Assembly (NCBI GenBank): GCA_042867185.1
Contig: JBHZQV010000011.1
Coordinates: 1-64,000, forward strand
Length of the DNA: 64,000 bases
Source of the DNA: Xylophilus sp042867185
GTDB lineage: Bacteria; Pseudomonadota; Gammaproteobacteria; Burkholderiales; Burkholderiaceae_C
Reading direction: 5' to 3'
In this document: one piece after another, positions 50,376 to 59,769 of the stretch
Layout of the letters: each line of letters begins with the position of its first letter
Numbering within the stretch: position 1 is the stretch's first letter
Program-made: the position numbers and the translations under genes
Notes under the pieces: model-generated
Database searches by the model: none
Told to the model about the DNA's origin: nothing
Seen by the model: only the letters and a program-made list of their open reading frames with translations

Positions 50376-52235
50376 ATGCACGACGCCACCGCCCCCCACG
50401 CCGCCCATGCCGCCGCGCCGCACACCGACAACACCGCCGGCTTCGCGCCGCCCGAGCCCGCATCGCTGCAGCTGGGGTTGATCGGCAACTGCGGCTTCAG
50501 CGGCCTGGTGGACAAGCGGGGCCGCATCGTCTGGTGCTGCATGCCGCGCTTCGACGGCGACCCGGTCTTCAACGCCCTGCTGCAGCCGGGCGACGAGGCC
50601 AGTGCCTTCGGCATCGAGATCCAGGATTTCGCGCGCAGCGAACAGTGGTACGAGCCCAATACCGCGGTGCTGCGCACCCGGCTGTGGGACACCGCGGGCA
50701 ACGGCCTGGAGATCACCGACCTGGCGCCGCGCTTCTTCGCGCGATCGCGCTTCTTCCGGCCGCTGACGCTGGTGCGGCGGGTGCGGGTGCTGCACGGCGC
50801 GCCGCGGGTGCGGGTGGCAATGGACCTGCGCTACGACTGGGGCCGCGAGACACCCACCATCACCCGCGGCAGCAACCATGTGCGCTACGTCGGCGGCGAC
50901 ATGACGCTGCGCCTGAACACCGACGCGCCGATCGCCTACGTGCTGGCCAAGACGCCCTTCCTGCTGACCCGCGACCTGCACTTCATGCTGGGCGCCGACG
51001 AGACGCTGCACGACGGCATCGCCGACACGGTGCGCCACTTCGAGCGCGAGACCATCGCCTACTGGCGCAAGTGGAGCCAGCGCCTGGCGGTGCCGCTGGA
51101 GTGGCAGGACGCGGTGATCCGCGCGGCGATCACCCTCAAGCTCTCGCTGTACGAGGAGACCGGCGCCATCGTCGCCGCGATGACCACCAGCATCCCCGAG
51201 GCGCCGGGCAGCCAGCGCAACTGGGACTACCGCTACTGCTGGCTGCGCGACGCCTTCTTCGTGGTGCGGGCGCTCAACAGCCTGTCCGAAGTCGGCACGA
51301 TGGAGGACTACCTGCGCTACCTGGGCAACGTGGTGATCGCCGCCGGCGGCGAGCATGTGCAGCCGCTCTACGGCATCGGCATGGAGCAGCAGCTGCCCGA
51401 ATCCTTCGTCGAGCACCTGGGCGGCTACCGCGGCATGGGCCCGGTGCGGGTCGGCAACCAGGCGCAGGAGCATTTCCAGCACGACGTCTACGGCAACATC
51501 GTGCTCGGTGCGGCCCAGGCCTTCCACGACCACCGGCTGCTGCACCGCGCCGGCGAGGCCGAGTTCGCCCAGCTGGAGAAGATCGGCGAGCAGGCGATCC
51601 GCGTCTACGGCACGCCCGACGCCGGCATGTGGGAGCTGCGCACCCGCGCCCGGGTGCACACCTCGTCGGCCCTGATGAGCTGGGCCGCCTGCGACCGGCT
51701 GGCCAAGATCGCCACCGCCCTCTCGCTGCCCGCGCGCGCCGACTACTGGCACGGCCACGCCCGCCGGATGCAGGCCGAGATCATCGAGAAATCCTGGAAC
51801 GAGGAGCGCCAGGCCTTCGCCGAGAGCTTCGGCGGCGCCGACCTCGACGCCAGCGTGCTGCTGATGGCCGAGGTGGGCATCATCGACCCGAAGGACCCGC
51901 GTTTCGTCTCCACCGTCGAGGCGATGCAGGCCTCGCTCTGCGACGGCCCCTACATGCGCCGCTACGAGGCACCGGACGACTTCGGCAAGCCCGAGACCGC
52001 GTTCAACATCTGCACCTTCTGGCTGATCGACGCCCTGGCCCGCATCGGCCGCAAGGACGAGGCCCGCAGCATCTTCGAGACGATGCTCGCCGCCCGCAAC
52101 CACCTGGGCATGATGAGCGAGGACACGCATCCCGACACGCAGGAGATGTGGGGCAACTTCCCGCAGACCTACTCGATGGTCGGCATCATCAACGCCGCGG
52201 TGCGCCTCTCCGCTCCGTGGGACAGCGCGATATGA
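50376..52235 (+). CDS. Glycoside hydrolase family 15 enzyme (glucoamylase/trehalase type)
   Basis: 619 residues. An N-terminal beta-rich domain (LIGNCGFSGLVDKRGRIVWC, CMPRFDGDPVFNALL) is followed by an (alpha/alpha)6 barrel. The barrel has NWDYRYCWLRDAFFVVRALN, EHVQPLYGIGME, GNQAQEHFQHDVYG and ALMSWAACDRLAKIA, as in GH15 proteins. The N-terminus carries a short Ala/His stretch but no signal peptide, so it is cytoplasmic. In Burkholderiales and other proteobacteria such genes sit between otsB and otsA. A trehalase or maltodextrin glucohydrolase activity is possible; the substrate is not settled by sequence. The stop overlaps otsA by 4 bases. Confidence 0.88.
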   Translation: MHDATAPHAAHAAAPHTDNTAGFAPPEPASLQLGLIGNCGFSGLVDKRGRIVWCCMPRFDGDPVFNALLQPGDEASAFGIEIQDFARSEQWYEPNTAVLRTRLWDTAGNGLEITDLAPRFFARSRFFRPLTLVRRVRVLHGAPRVRVAMDLRYDWGRETPTITRGSNHVRYVGGDMTLRLNTDAPIAYVLAKTPFLLTRDLHFMLGADETLHDGIADTVRHFERETIAYWRKWSQRLAVPLEWQDAVIRAAITLKLSLYEETGAIVAAMTTSIPEAPGSQRNWDYRYCWLRDAFFVVRALNSLSEVGTMEDYLRYLGNVVIAAGGEHVQPLYGIGMEQQLPESFVEHLGGYRGMGPVRVGNQAQEHFQHDVYGNIVLGAAQAFHDHRLLHRAGEAEFAQLEKIGEQAIRVYGTPDAGMWELRTRARVHTSSALMSWAACDRLAKIATALSLPARADYWHGHARRMQAEIIEKSWNEERQAFAESFGGADLDASVLLMAEVGIIDPKDPRFVSTVEAMQASLCDGPYMRRYEAPDDFGKPETAFNICTFWLIDALARIGRKDEARSIFETMLAARNHLGMMSEDTHPDTQEMWGNFPQTYSMVGIINAAVRLSAPWDSAI

Positions 52236-53608
52236 GTCGGCTGGTCGTCGTCTCGAACCGGCTGGCCGATCCGCGCAAGGCCGCGGCCGGCGGGCTGGCG
52301 GTGGCGCTGGGCGAGGCGCTCAACCGCACCGGCGGCCTGTGGTTCGGCTGGAGCGGCAACATCGTCGAAGGCGGCACGCCGGGCGAGGGCGAACTGCACC
52401 GCCAGCAGGCCGGCGCGGTGACGCTGGCCACGGTCGACCTCTGCCGCGAGGACCACGACAACTACTACCTGGGCTACAGCAACGGCGTGCTCTGGCCGGT
52501 GTTCCACTACCGGCTGGACCTGGCGCATTTCGACGCCAACCACATCGCTGGCTACCGCCGGGTCAACCAGCTCTTCGCCCGCAAGCTGATGTCGCTCCTG
52601 AAGGAAGACGACACCATCTGGGTGCACGACTACCACCTGATCCCGCTGGCGGCCGAGCTGCGCGCCATGGGCTGCAAGCAGAAGATCGGCTTCTTCCTGC
52701 ACATCCCGCTGCCGCCGCAGCTGATCCTGGCCGCGATCCCGCAGCACGAGTGGCTGATGCGCTCGCTGTTCTCCTACGACGTGGTCGGCCTGCAGAGCGA
52801 GGCCGACGCCACCCATTTCTCGCGCTATGTCGAGAGCGAGCTGGGCGCCGAGGTGCTGGGCGACCACATGTTCCGCGCCTTCGGCAGCACGATCCGGGCG
52901 CAGGCCTTCCCGATCGGCATCGACGTGGACGAGTTCGCCGCCCTCACCCATGCCAAGGAAGCCCGCGACACCTACGACCGGATGCGCGAGGAGTACGCCC
53001 GCCGGCGCCTGCTGATCGGCGTCGACCGGCTCGACTATTCCAAGGGCATACCGCACCGGGTGCGGGCCTTCCGCGAGCTGCTGGCCAACTACCCCGAGAA
53101 CCGCGACAGCGCGGTGCTGATCCAGATCGCCTCGCCCACCCGCGAGAGCGTCGATGCGTACAACGACATCCGCATCGAGCTGGAGGGCCTCTGCGGCGCG
53201 ATCAACGGCGACTACGGTGAACTGGACTGGATGCCGATCCGCTACATCCACCGCACCGTCGCCCGCAAGCGCATCCCCGGCATCTGCCGCGCGGCCGCGG
53301 TCGGCCTGGTGACGCCGCTGCGCGACGGCATGAACCTGGTCGCCAAGGAGTACGTCGCCGCCCAGGACCCGGCCGATCCGGGCGTGCTGGTGCTGTCGCG
53401 TTTCGCCGGCGCCGCCGAGCAGATGAAGGACGCGCTGCTGGTCAACCCCTACGATGCGCACGGCACCGCCGAGGTGATCCAGCGCGCGCTGCAGATGCCG
53501 CTGGACGAGCGCCGCGACCGGCACCAGAAGCTGCTGCAGGGCATCCGGGAATACGACGTGCACTGGTGGCGCCGGACGTTCCTGGCGGCGCTCGAGAACG
53601 CCCGCTGA
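52232..53608 (+). CDS. otsA: Trehalose-6-phosphate synthase
   Basis: 458 residues; the start overlaps the stop of the GH15 gene (ATGA). GT20 motifs: VVVSNRLADP with AGGLAVAL, FGWSGN, TIWVHDYHLIPLAAELRAMG, FFLHIPLPP, VGLQSEADATHF, IGVDRLDYSKGIPHRVRAF and DGMNLVAKEYVAAQ. It joins UDP-glucose and glucose 6-phosphate to trehalose 6-phosphate. Length agrees with E. coli OtsA (474 aa). Trehalose is an osmo- and desiccation protectant, so the cluster likely responds to stress, although no regulatory site was recognised. Confidence 0.95.
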   Translation: MSRLVVVSNRLADPRKAAAGGLAVALGEALNRTGGLWFGWSGNIVEGGTPGEGELHRQQAGAVTLATVDLCREDHDNYYLGYSNGVLWPVFHYRLDLAHFDANHIAGYRRVNQLFARKLMSLLKEDDTIWVHDYHLIPLAAELRAMGCKQKIGFFLHIPLPPQLILAAIPQHEWLMRSLFSYDVVGLQSEADATHFSRYVESELGAEVLGDHMFRAFGSTIRAQAFPIGIDVDEFAALTHAKEARDTYDRMREEYARRRLLIGVDRLDYSKGIPHRVRAFRELLANYPENRDSAVLIQIASPTRESVDAYNDIRIELEGLCGAINGDYGELDWMPIRYIHRTVARKRIPGICRAAAVGLVTPLRDGMNLVAKEYVAAQDPADPGVLVLSRFAGAAEQMKDALLVNPYDAHGTAEVIQRALQMPLDERRDRHQKLLQGIREYDVHWWRRTFLAALENAR

Positions 53609-53702
53609 TCCTGCGCCCCGGCCCGCGGGGCCCGTTGTTGGTGCGGATCGCCGCGCACAGGTACCGCCCTGCTGGTACGACCCTTGCTCACTCCTCGGAC
53701 AG

Positions 53703-53724
53703 GACGGCGCTTTTCGGCGCCGTC
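53703..53724 (+). promoter_or_regulatory. Hairpin upstream of the ABC binding-protein gene
   Basis: An 8-bp stem GACGGCGC/GCGCCGTC with loop TTTTCG, followed by a C-rich rather than T-rich stretch and then GAGGAG before ATG 53751. It could end otsA transcripts weakly or be a leader structure of the transport operon. Confidence 0.4.
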
Positions 53725-53750
53725 TCCCCCTGTCCCCTACGAGGAGTTCC

Positions 53751-55409
53751 ATGAAGACCTTGCCCCCCTTGCGCCGCCTGGCGCTGGCCTGTCTGTTCGG
53801 TGCCGGCGCCTCCCTGGCCGGCATGGCCCATGCGCAGGAGAAGGTTTTGCGCATCGCGATGACCGCCGGCGACATTCCGCGCACCTCGGGCCAGCCCGAC
53901 CAGGGCTACGAGGGCAACCGCTTCACCGGCATCCCGATGTACGACGCGCTGACCCAGTGGGACCTGAGCTCGGCCACCAAGCCCAGCGTGGTGATCCCCG
54001 ACCTGGCCGTTTCCTGGACGGTGAACGAGGCCGACAAGACCAGGTGGACCTTCAAGCTGCGCCCCGGCGTGGTGTTCCACGACGGCACGCCCTTCAATGC
54101 CGACGCGGTGGTCTGGAACGTGGGCAAGGTGCTCGACAAGGAAGCCGCGCAGTACGACCCGGCGCAGATCGGCGTGACCGCCTCCCGCATGCCCACGCTG
54201 CGCACCGCCCGCAAGATCGACGACCTGACGGTGGAGCTGACCACCTCCGAGCCCGATTCCTTTTTGCCGATCAACCTCACCAACCTGTTCATGGCCTCGC
54301 CCGCGCACTGGGCCAGGAAGCTGGCCGCGGTGCCCGCCGGCACCACCGACAAGGCCGAGCGCAGCAAGCAGGCCTGGGCCGCGTTCGCGGCCGACGCGTC
54401 GGGCACCGGGCCGTTCAAGCAGGCCAAGTTCGTGCCGCGCGAACGGCTGGAGATGGTGAAGAACCCCGCCTACTGGGACGCGGCCCGCCGCCCCAGGATC
54501 GACCGGGTGGTGCTGCTGCCCCTGCCCGAGGCCAGCGCCCGCACCGCGGCGCTGATGTCGGGCCAGGTCGACTGGATCGAGGCGCCCTCGCCCGACGCGC
54601 TGGACGCGATCAAGGCGCGCGGCTTCAAGCTGTACTCCAACCTGCAGCCGCACCTGTGGCCGTGGCAGTTCTCGCTGCTGCCCGACTCGCCCTTCAAGGA
54701 CAAGAAGGTGCGCCAGGCCGCCAACCTGTGCGTGAACCGCGAGGCGATGAAGGAACTGCTGGGCGGCCTGATGGTGGGCGCCACCGGCATCGCCGAGCCG
54801 GGCGACCCGTGGCGCGGCAACCCCACGTTCCAGATCAAGCACGACGTGCCCGCCGGCCAGAAGCTGATGCAGGAGGCCGGCTACTCGGCGGCCAAGCCGG
54901 TCAAGGTGAAGGTGCAGACCTCGGCCTCCGGCTCGGGCCAGATGCAGCCGCTGCCGATGAACGAGTTCATCCAGCAGAGCCTGAAGGACTGCTACTTCGA
55001 CGTGCAGTTCGACGTGGTCGAGTGGAACACCCTGTTCTCCGGCTGGCGCCTGGGCGCCAAGGACCCGGGCGCGCACGGCGCCCACGCCACCAACATCAGC
55101 GCCGCCACGATGGACCCGTTCTTCGCGATGGTGCGCTTCGTGAGCACCAAGGCGCAGCCGCCGGTGGCCAACAACTGGGGCTACTACAGCGACCCGGCGA
55201 TGGACGCGCTGGTCGACAAGGCCCGCACCACCTTCGACGAGAAGCAGCGCGACGCGGCCCTGGCCACCCTGCACGCCCGCATCGTGGACGAGGCGCCGTT
55301 CCTGTTCGTGGCGCACGACGTGGGTCCGCGGGCGATGTCGGCCAAGGTCAAGGGCGTGGTGCAGCCGAAGAGCTGGTTCATCGATATCGCCACGATGGAC
55401 TTGAACTAA
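53751..55409 (+). CDS. ABC transporter substrate-binding protein, peptide/nickel family 5
   Basis: 552 residues. A Sec signal peptide (MKTLPPLRRLALACLFGAGA, cut after AHA at residue 28). Family 5 marks: LRIAMTAGDIPRT, PDLAVSWTVNEADKTRWTFK, LRPGVVFHDGTPFNADAVVW, and late FSLLPDSPFKDKKVRQAANL and VNREAMKELLGGLM. It binds substrate in the periplasm and hands it to the permeases downstream. Ribosome site GAGGAG at 53741-53746. The neighbouring catabolic genes make ureides, amides or N-carbamoyl compounds more likely than peptides, but the sequence does not show the ligand. Confidence 0.92.
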   Translation: MKTLPPLRRLALACLFGAGASLAGMAHAQEKVLRIAMTAGDIPRTSGQPDQGYEGNRFTGIPMYDALTQWDLSSATKPSVVIPDLAVSWTVNEADKTRWTFKLRPGVVFHDGTPFNADAVVWNVGKVLDKEAAQYDPAQIGVTASRMPTLRTARKIDDLTVELTTSEPDSFLPINLTNLFMASPAHWARKLAAVPAGTTDKAERSKQAWAAFAADASGTGPFKQAKFVPRERLEMVKNPAYWDAARRPRIDRVVLLPLPEASARTAALMSGQVDWIEAPSPDALDAIKARGFKLYSNLQPHLWPWQFSLLPDSPFKDKKVRQAANLCVNREAMKELLGGLMVGATGIAEPGDPWRGNPTFQIKHDVPAGQKLMQEAGYSAAKPVKVKVQTSASGSGQMQPLPMNEFIQQSLKDCYFDVQFDVVEWNTLFSGWRLGAKDPGAHGAHATNISAATMDPFFAMVRFVSTKAQPPVANNWGYYSDPAMDALVDKARTTFDEKQRDAALATLHARIVDEAPFLFVAHDVGPRAMSAKVKGVVQPKSWFIDIATMDLN

Positions 55410-55549
55410 CCCCCAGGCTTGCTCGCTGCGCGTAGCCGCCAACCCCCTTGCAGGGGGCGACACCGGCGGCCCGGCGGAGCCGGTTCCGCGGTGTCCCTGA
55501 AATTGGAGAGGGCGTGCGTCGCTTGCGACGCGGCGCCCGAGGAAACACG
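55410..55549. repeat. REP-like palindromic intergenic sequence
   Basis: Contains nested inverted repeats, CCCCCTTGCAGGGGG and the pair GACACCG (55459-55465)/CGGTGTC (55489-55495), with CCGGCGGAGCCGGTTCCGCG between. Its form is that of repetitive palindromes seen between genes in Comamonadaceae, and it may protect the mRNA 3' end of the binding-protein gene so that it outlasts the permease part. A single copy lies in this window. Confidence 0.45.
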
Positions 55550-56503
55550 ATGATCGCCTACCTTTTTCGCCGTGCGGGTTACGCGCTGCCCATCATGCTG
55601 GGGGTGTCGTTCCTGTGTTTCATGCTGGTGCACATCGCGCCGGGCGATCCGCTGGTGGCGATCCTGCCGGCGGATGCGTCGGTGGATCTGCAGCGGCAGA
55701 TGATGAAGCTCTATGGCTTCGACCGCAGCCTGCCGGAGCAGTTCTTCCACTGGCTCTGGCGCGCGCTGCACGGCGACCTGGGCACCTCGATCGCGACCAG
55801 CCGGCCGGTGACCGGCGAGGTGATGAAGGCGGTGGGCAACACCTTCATGCTGGCGATGATGGCCACGCTGATCGGGTTTTTCTTCGGCGCGCTGTTCGGC
55901 TTCGTGGCGGGGTATTTCCGGCACTCGTGGGCCGACCGGCTGGCCTCGTTCATCTCGGTGATCGGGGTCAGCGTGCCGCACTACTGGCTGGGCATGGTGC
56001 TGGTGATCGTGTTCTCGTCGCAGCTGATGTGGCTGCCGGCCACCGGCGCCGGCCCCGACGGCTCGGGTGCCTGGAAGTGGGACCTGGAGCACGTCAAGTA
56101 CATGGTGCTCCCCGCGATCACCATGTCCTTCATCCCGATGGGCATCGTGGCCCGCACCGTGCGGGCGCTGGTGGCCGACATCCTGTCGCAGGAGTTCGTG
56201 GTGGGCCTGCGCGCCCGCGGCCTGGGCGAGTTCGGGGTATTCCGGCACGTGGTGAAGAACTGCGCGCCCACCGCGCTGGCGGTGATGGGCCTGCAGCTGG
56301 GCTACCTGCTGGGCGGCTCGATCCTGATCGAGACGGTGTTCTCCTGGCCCGGCACCGGCTTTCTGCTGAACCAGGCGATCTTCCAGCGCGACCTGCCGCT
56401 GCTGCAGGGCACGATCCTGGTGCTGGCGCTGTTCTTCGTGGGCCTGAACCTGATCGTCGACGTGCTGCAGACGGTCTTCGACCCTCGTATCGAAAGAACC
56501 TGA
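55550..56503 (+). CDS. ABC transporter permease, DppB type
   Basis: 317 residues from ATG 55550. Six predicted membrane helices, starting RRAGYALPIMLGVSFLCFML, then VGNTFMLAMMATLIGFFFGA, LASFISVIGVSVPHYWLGMV and VLAITMS-like segments. The cytoplasmic EAA-type loop reads FVVGLRARGLGEFGVFRHVV. It forms the channel with the DppC-type permease that follows 1 base later. The N-terminal block HIAPGDPLVAI is typical for the DppB/OppB group. Confidence 0.92.
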   Translation: MIAYLFRRAGYALPIMLGVSFLCFMLVHIAPGDPLVAILPADASVDLQRQMMKLYGFDRSLPEQFFHWLWRALHGDLGTSIATSRPVTGEVMKAVGNTFMLAMMATLIGFFFGALFGFVAGYFRHSWADRLASFISVIGVSVPHYWLGMVLVIVFSSQLMWLPATGAGPDGSGAWKWDLEHVKYMVLPAITMSFIPMGIVARTVRALVADILSQEFVVGLRARGLGEFGVFRHVVKNCAPTALAVMGLQLGYLLGGSILIETVFSWPGTGFLLNQAIFQRDLPLLQGTILVLALFFVGLNLIVDVLQTVFDPRIERT

Positions 56504-56504
56504 C

Positions 56505-57404
56505 ATGGCCGCCATCCTGACCCCGGGCGGCCTGCCGTCCGCCCCCGCGCCGAAGGTGGTGCGCTCGCGCGGCCACGGCGCCAACGTGCTGCGCCGGCTG
56601 GTGCGCAACCCGGTGGCGATGGCGGCGGCCGCGGTGATCCTGCTGCTGGTGCTGGTGGCGCTGCTGGCGCCGTGGATCTCGCCGGCCGATCCGTTCGCCA
56701 CCTCGATGTTCAAGCGGCTGCGGCCGGTCGGCACCGCCGGCTATCCGCTCGGCAGCGACGAGCTGGGCCGCGACATGCTCTCGCGGCTGATGCTGGGCGG
56801 CCGGCTGTCGCTGTTCATGGGCATCGCGCCGGTCGTCCTGGCCTTCGCGGTGGGCGGCGGCATCGGCATCCTGGCGGGCTATGCGGGCGGCCGGGTCAAC
56901 ACGGTGGTGATGCGCTGCATCGACGTGCTGTACGCGTTTCCGTCGGTGCTGCTGGCGATCGCGCTGTCGGGCGCGCTGGGCGCGGGCATCACCAACGCGC
57001 TGATCTCGCTGACCGTCGTCTTCGTGCCGCAGATCGCCCGCATCGCCGAGAGCGTCACCACCCAGGTGCGGCGCAGCGACTACGTGGACGCGGCCCGCGC
57101 CTCGGGCGCCGGGCCGTTCACCATCGTGCGGCGCCACGTGCTGGGCAACGTGATCGGGCCGATCTTCGTCTACGCCACCAGCCTCATCTCGGTGTCGATG
57201 ATCCTGGCCTCGGGCCTGTCGTTCCTGGGCCTGGGCGTGAAGCCGCCGCAGCCCGAGTGGGGCCTGATGCTCAACACCCTGCGCACCGCCATCTACAGCC
57301 AGCCGCTGATCGCCGCGCTGCCGGGGGTGCTGATCTTCGTCACCTCGGTGTCCTTCAACATGCTGGCCGACGGCCTGCGCCAGGCGATGGAGGTCAAGCC
57401 ATGA
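56505..57404 (+). CDS. ABC transporter permease, DppC type
   Basis: 299 residues. An N-terminal cytoplasmic stretch of about 35 residues, one helix (AMAAAAVILLLVLVALLAPW), then YPLGSDELGRDMLSRLMLGG, the usual entry to the DppC core of five more helices. The EAA loop is YVDAARASGAGPFTIVRRHV and the family ending FLGLGVKPPQPEWGLMLNTL is present. It pairs with the permease at 55550. The stop overlaps the start of a 22-codon frame at 57401 and the ATPase gene starts at 57466. Confidence 0.93.
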   Translation: MAAILTPGGLPSAPAPKVVRSRGHGANVLRRLVRNPVAMAAAAVILLLVLVALLAPWISPADPFATSMFKRLRPVGTAGYPLGSDELGRDMLSRLMLGGRLSLFMGIAPVVLAFAVGGGIGILAGYAGGRVNTVVMRCIDVLYAFPSVLLAIALSGALGAGITNALISLTVVFVPQIARIAESVTTQVRRSDYVDAARASGAGPFTIVRRHVLGNVIGPIFVYATSLISVSMILASGLSFLGLGVKPPQPEWGLMLNTLRTAIYSQPLIAALPGVLIFVTSVSFNMLADGLRQAMEVKP

Positions 57405-57469
57405 GCCCCCGCCCGGCCGGTCCGAAGGCGGCGCGTGCCGCGGTGCGCAGCCCGGAGGTTCGCCTGTGA
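57401..57469 (+). CDS. 22-codon frame bridging permease and ATPase genes
   Basis: ATG 57401 overlaps the permease stop (ATGA) and the frame ends at a TGA that overlaps the GTG start of the ATPase gene (GTGA). The product would be MSPRPAGPKAARAAVRSPEV plus RL. It has no domain. It may only pass ribosomes from one gene to the next (translational coupling), or may be chance. Confidence 0.3.
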   Translation: MSPRPAGPKAARAAVRSPEVRL

Positions 57470-58629
57470 GCGCCCTGTTCGACATCACCCCCGCCGCCCT
57501 GGCCGATCCGCGCGACCTGGGCGGCCCGCGCCAGCCGCTGCTGCGGGTGCAGCACCTGCAAAAACACTTTCCGCTCAAGCGCAAGGGCCTGGCGCCGTGG
57601 GGCCTGCGGCCCGCGGTGCGCGCGGTCGACGACGTGAGCTTCGACATCAGGAAAGGCGAGACGCTGGGCGTGGTCGGCGAATCGGGCTGCGGCAAATCGA
57701 CCACCGCCCGGCTGCTGATGCAGCTCACCCGCCAGGACCGGGGCGAGCTGGTGTTCGACGGCCAGACGGTCGGCTCCCGCGCGCTGCCGCTGCGCGAGTT
57801 CCGCCGCCAGACGCAGATGGTGTTCCAGGACAGCTATTCGTCGCTCAACCCGCGGATGACGATCGAGGACTCGGTCGCCTTCGGCCCCACGGTGCACGGC
57901 GTGCCGCAGCGCGCCGCGCTGGTCCGGGCGCACGACCTGCTGGCCCGGGTGGGGCTGGACCCGGCGCGCTTCGCCGGCCGGTACCCGCACGAGCTCTCGG
58001 GCGGGCAGCGCCAGCGGGTCAACATCGCCCGGGCGCTGGCGCTGGAGCCGCGGCTGGTGATCCTGGACGAAGCCGTGTCGGCGCTCGACAAGTCGGTCGA
58101 GGCGCAGGTGCTCAATCTGCTGGAAGACCTCAAGCGCGACTTCGGCCTGACCTACCTCTTCATCAGCCACGACCTGCACGTGGTGCGCTACGTGAGCGAC
58201 CGGGTGCTGGTGATGTACCTGGGCCAGGTGGTCGAGGTGGGTCCGTCGGAGCAGGTCTTCGACGCGCCGCGCCATCCCTACACCCGCGCGCTGCTGCGCT
58301 CGATGCCCAGCGCCGACCCGCTGCAGCGCACCACCGAGGCACCGCTCTCGGGCGACCCGCCCAACCCGATCGACCCGCCGCCGGGCTGCCGCTTCCACAC
58401 CCGCTGCGCCTTCGCCCAGCCGGTGTGCGCGCAGCGGATGCCCGCCTTCGTGGAGCCGGCGCCCGGCCACGGCGTGGCCTGCCTGCGCTGGGAGCCCGGC
58501 TCCGGCTACGAGCCGATGCCCGACTTCCCGCCCGGCCCCGTCGCCGACGCCCGGCGACCGGCCGCGGTGCGGGCGGTGCATGCGGCCGGCGAGCTGCCCG
58601 ACATCTTCCCGGAGGCCCAGCGTGGTTGA
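57466..58629 (+). CDS. ABC transporter ATPase, DppF/OppF type
   Basis: 387 residues from GTG 57466, preceded by GGAGG at 57454-57458. Walker A GESGCGKST (about 71-79), Q-loop FQDSYSSLNPRMTI, signature ELSGGQRQRVNIARA, Walker B LVILDEAVSALD and the switch His in FISHDLHVV. The C-terminal oligopeptide/dipeptide region has PPPGCRFHTRCAFAQPVCAQ with the spaced Cys residues of the family. It drives import together with the ATPase that overlaps it by 8 bases. Here the DppF-type gene precedes the DppD-type gene, the reverse of the most common order. Confidence 0.93.
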   Translation: MSALFDITPAALADPRDLGGPRQPLLRVQHLQKHFPLKRKGLAPWGLRPAVRAVDDVSFDIRKGETLGVVGESGCGKSTTARLLMQLTRQDRGELVFDGQTVGSRALPLREFRRQTQMVFQDSYSSLNPRMTIEDSVAFGPTVHGVPQRAALVRAHDLLARVGLDPARFAGRYPHELSGGQRQRVNIARALALEPRLVILDEAVSALDKSVEAQVLNLLEDLKRDFGLTYLFISHDLHVVRYVSDRVLVMYLGQVVEVGPSEQVFDAPRHPYTRALLRSMPSADPLQRTTEAPLSGDPPNPIDPPPGCRFHTRCAFAQPVCAQRMPAFVEPAPGHGVACLRWEPGSGYEPMPDFPPGPVADARRPAAVRAVHAAGELPDIFPEAQRG

Positions 58630-59680
58630 CCGCACATCCTCCCCCCTGGCGGCCGACCCGGCCGCCGCCACGCCCGCGCTGCGGATGCAGGACCTGCGGG
58701 TCGAGTTCAGCGCCGGCGCCAAGCGCATCGAGGCGGTCAACGGCGTCGACCTGTCGCTGCGCCCCGGCGAGGTGGTGGCGCTGATCGGCGAATCGGGCTC
58801 GGGCAAGAGCGTGACCCTGCGCGCGATCATGCGGCTGCATGCGGCCCGCAGCACCCGCATCACCGGCCGGCTGGAGGTGGCGGGCCAGGACGTGCTGGCG
58901 CTGTCGGCCCGGGAGCTGTCGGCCCTGCGCGGCAAGCAGGTGGCGATGATCTTCCAGGAGCCGCTGCTGGCGCTGGACCCGGTCTACCCGGTGGGCGCGC
59001 AGATCGTCGAGGCGATCCGCCGGCACGAGAACGTCGGCCGCGCCGAGGCCCATGCCCGCGCGCTGGCCCTCTTCGAGCGGGTGCGCATCCCCAGCCCCGA
59101 GCGGCGGCTGGCCGCCTATGCGCACGAGATGTCGGGCGGCATGCGCCAGCGCGCGATGATCGCGCTGGCCCTGGCCTGCCGGCCCCAGCTGCTGCTGGCC
59201 GACGAGCCCACCACCGCGCTCGACGCCACGGTGCAGATCCAGATCCTGCTGCTGCTGCGCGAGCTGCAGCAGGAGATGGGCCTGGCCATCGTGTTCGTCA
59301 CCCACGACATCGGCGCCGCGGCCGAGGTGGCCGACCGCATGGCGGTGATGTATGCCGGCCGGATCGTCGAGCAGGGCCCGGCCGCGATCCTGCTGACCCG
59401 GCCCCGCCACCCCTACACCCTGTCGTTGCTGCAGAGCCGCGCCCACGGCGCGATGCAGAAGGGCCAGCGGCTGCAGACCATCGCCGGATCGCCGCCCGAC
59501 CTGTCGCGGTTGCCGCCCGGCTGCGCCTTCGCCGAGCGCTGCGCCTGGGCGCAGGACGCCTGCCGCGCCACCCAGCCGCCCGAGGTGGCGCTGGGCGCCG
59601 GCCACAGCGCCCGCTGCCTGCGGCTCGACGTGGTCGATGCGGTGCGGCCCGCCGCGGCGCCGGCGACCGCCACGGGCTGA
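58622..59680 (+). CDS. ABC transporter ATPase, DppD/OppD type
   Basis: 352 residues from GTG 58622 with GGAGG at 58612-58616; an upstream ATG at 58580 would add residues lying inside the preceding gene. Walker A IGESGSGKS (about 55-63), Q-loop FQEPLLALDPVYPV, signature EMSGGMRQRAMIALA, Walker B LLLADEPTTALD, switch His in FVTHDIGAAA. The C-terminal RLPPGCAFAERCAWAQDACR matches the oligopeptide-ABC tail. It completes a five-part importer (binding protein, two permeases, two ATPases). A short interspersed repeat follows before the amidase gene. Confidence 0.93.
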   Translation: MVDRTSSPLAADPAAATPALRMQDLRVEFSAGAKRIEAVNGVDLSLRPGEVVALIGESGSGKSVTLRAIMRLHAARSTRITGRLEVAGQDVLALSARELSALRGKQVAMIFQEPLLALDPVYPVGAQIVEAIRRHENVGRAEAHARALALFERVRIPSPERRLAAYAHEMSGGMRQRAMIALALACRPQLLLADEPTTALDATVQIQILLLLRELQQEMGLAIVFVTHDIGAAAEVADRMAVMYAGRIVEQGPAAILLTRPRHPYTLSLLQSRAHGAMQKGQRLQTIAGSPPDLSRLPPGCAFAERCAWAQDACRATQPPEVALGAGHSARCLRLDVVDAVRPAAAPATATG

Positions 59681-59692
59681 CGCATGCCGCCC

Positions 59693-59752
59693 GCTATTGA
59701 TTCGATAGCTGGTGGCCGGCATCCGGCGCCGGCTGCAGCCTCTTTTCGTCTA
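59693..59752 (+). repeat. Short interspersed hairpin repeat, copy 3
   Basis: Reads GATTCGATAGCTGGTGGCCG, then CATCCGGCGCCGGCTG and CTCTTTTCGTC. Aligned with copies 1 and 2 over about 55 bases. Central stem GCCGGC..GCCGGC. Confidence 0.8.
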
Positions 59753-59769
59753 AAAAACCGCGCCGCACC

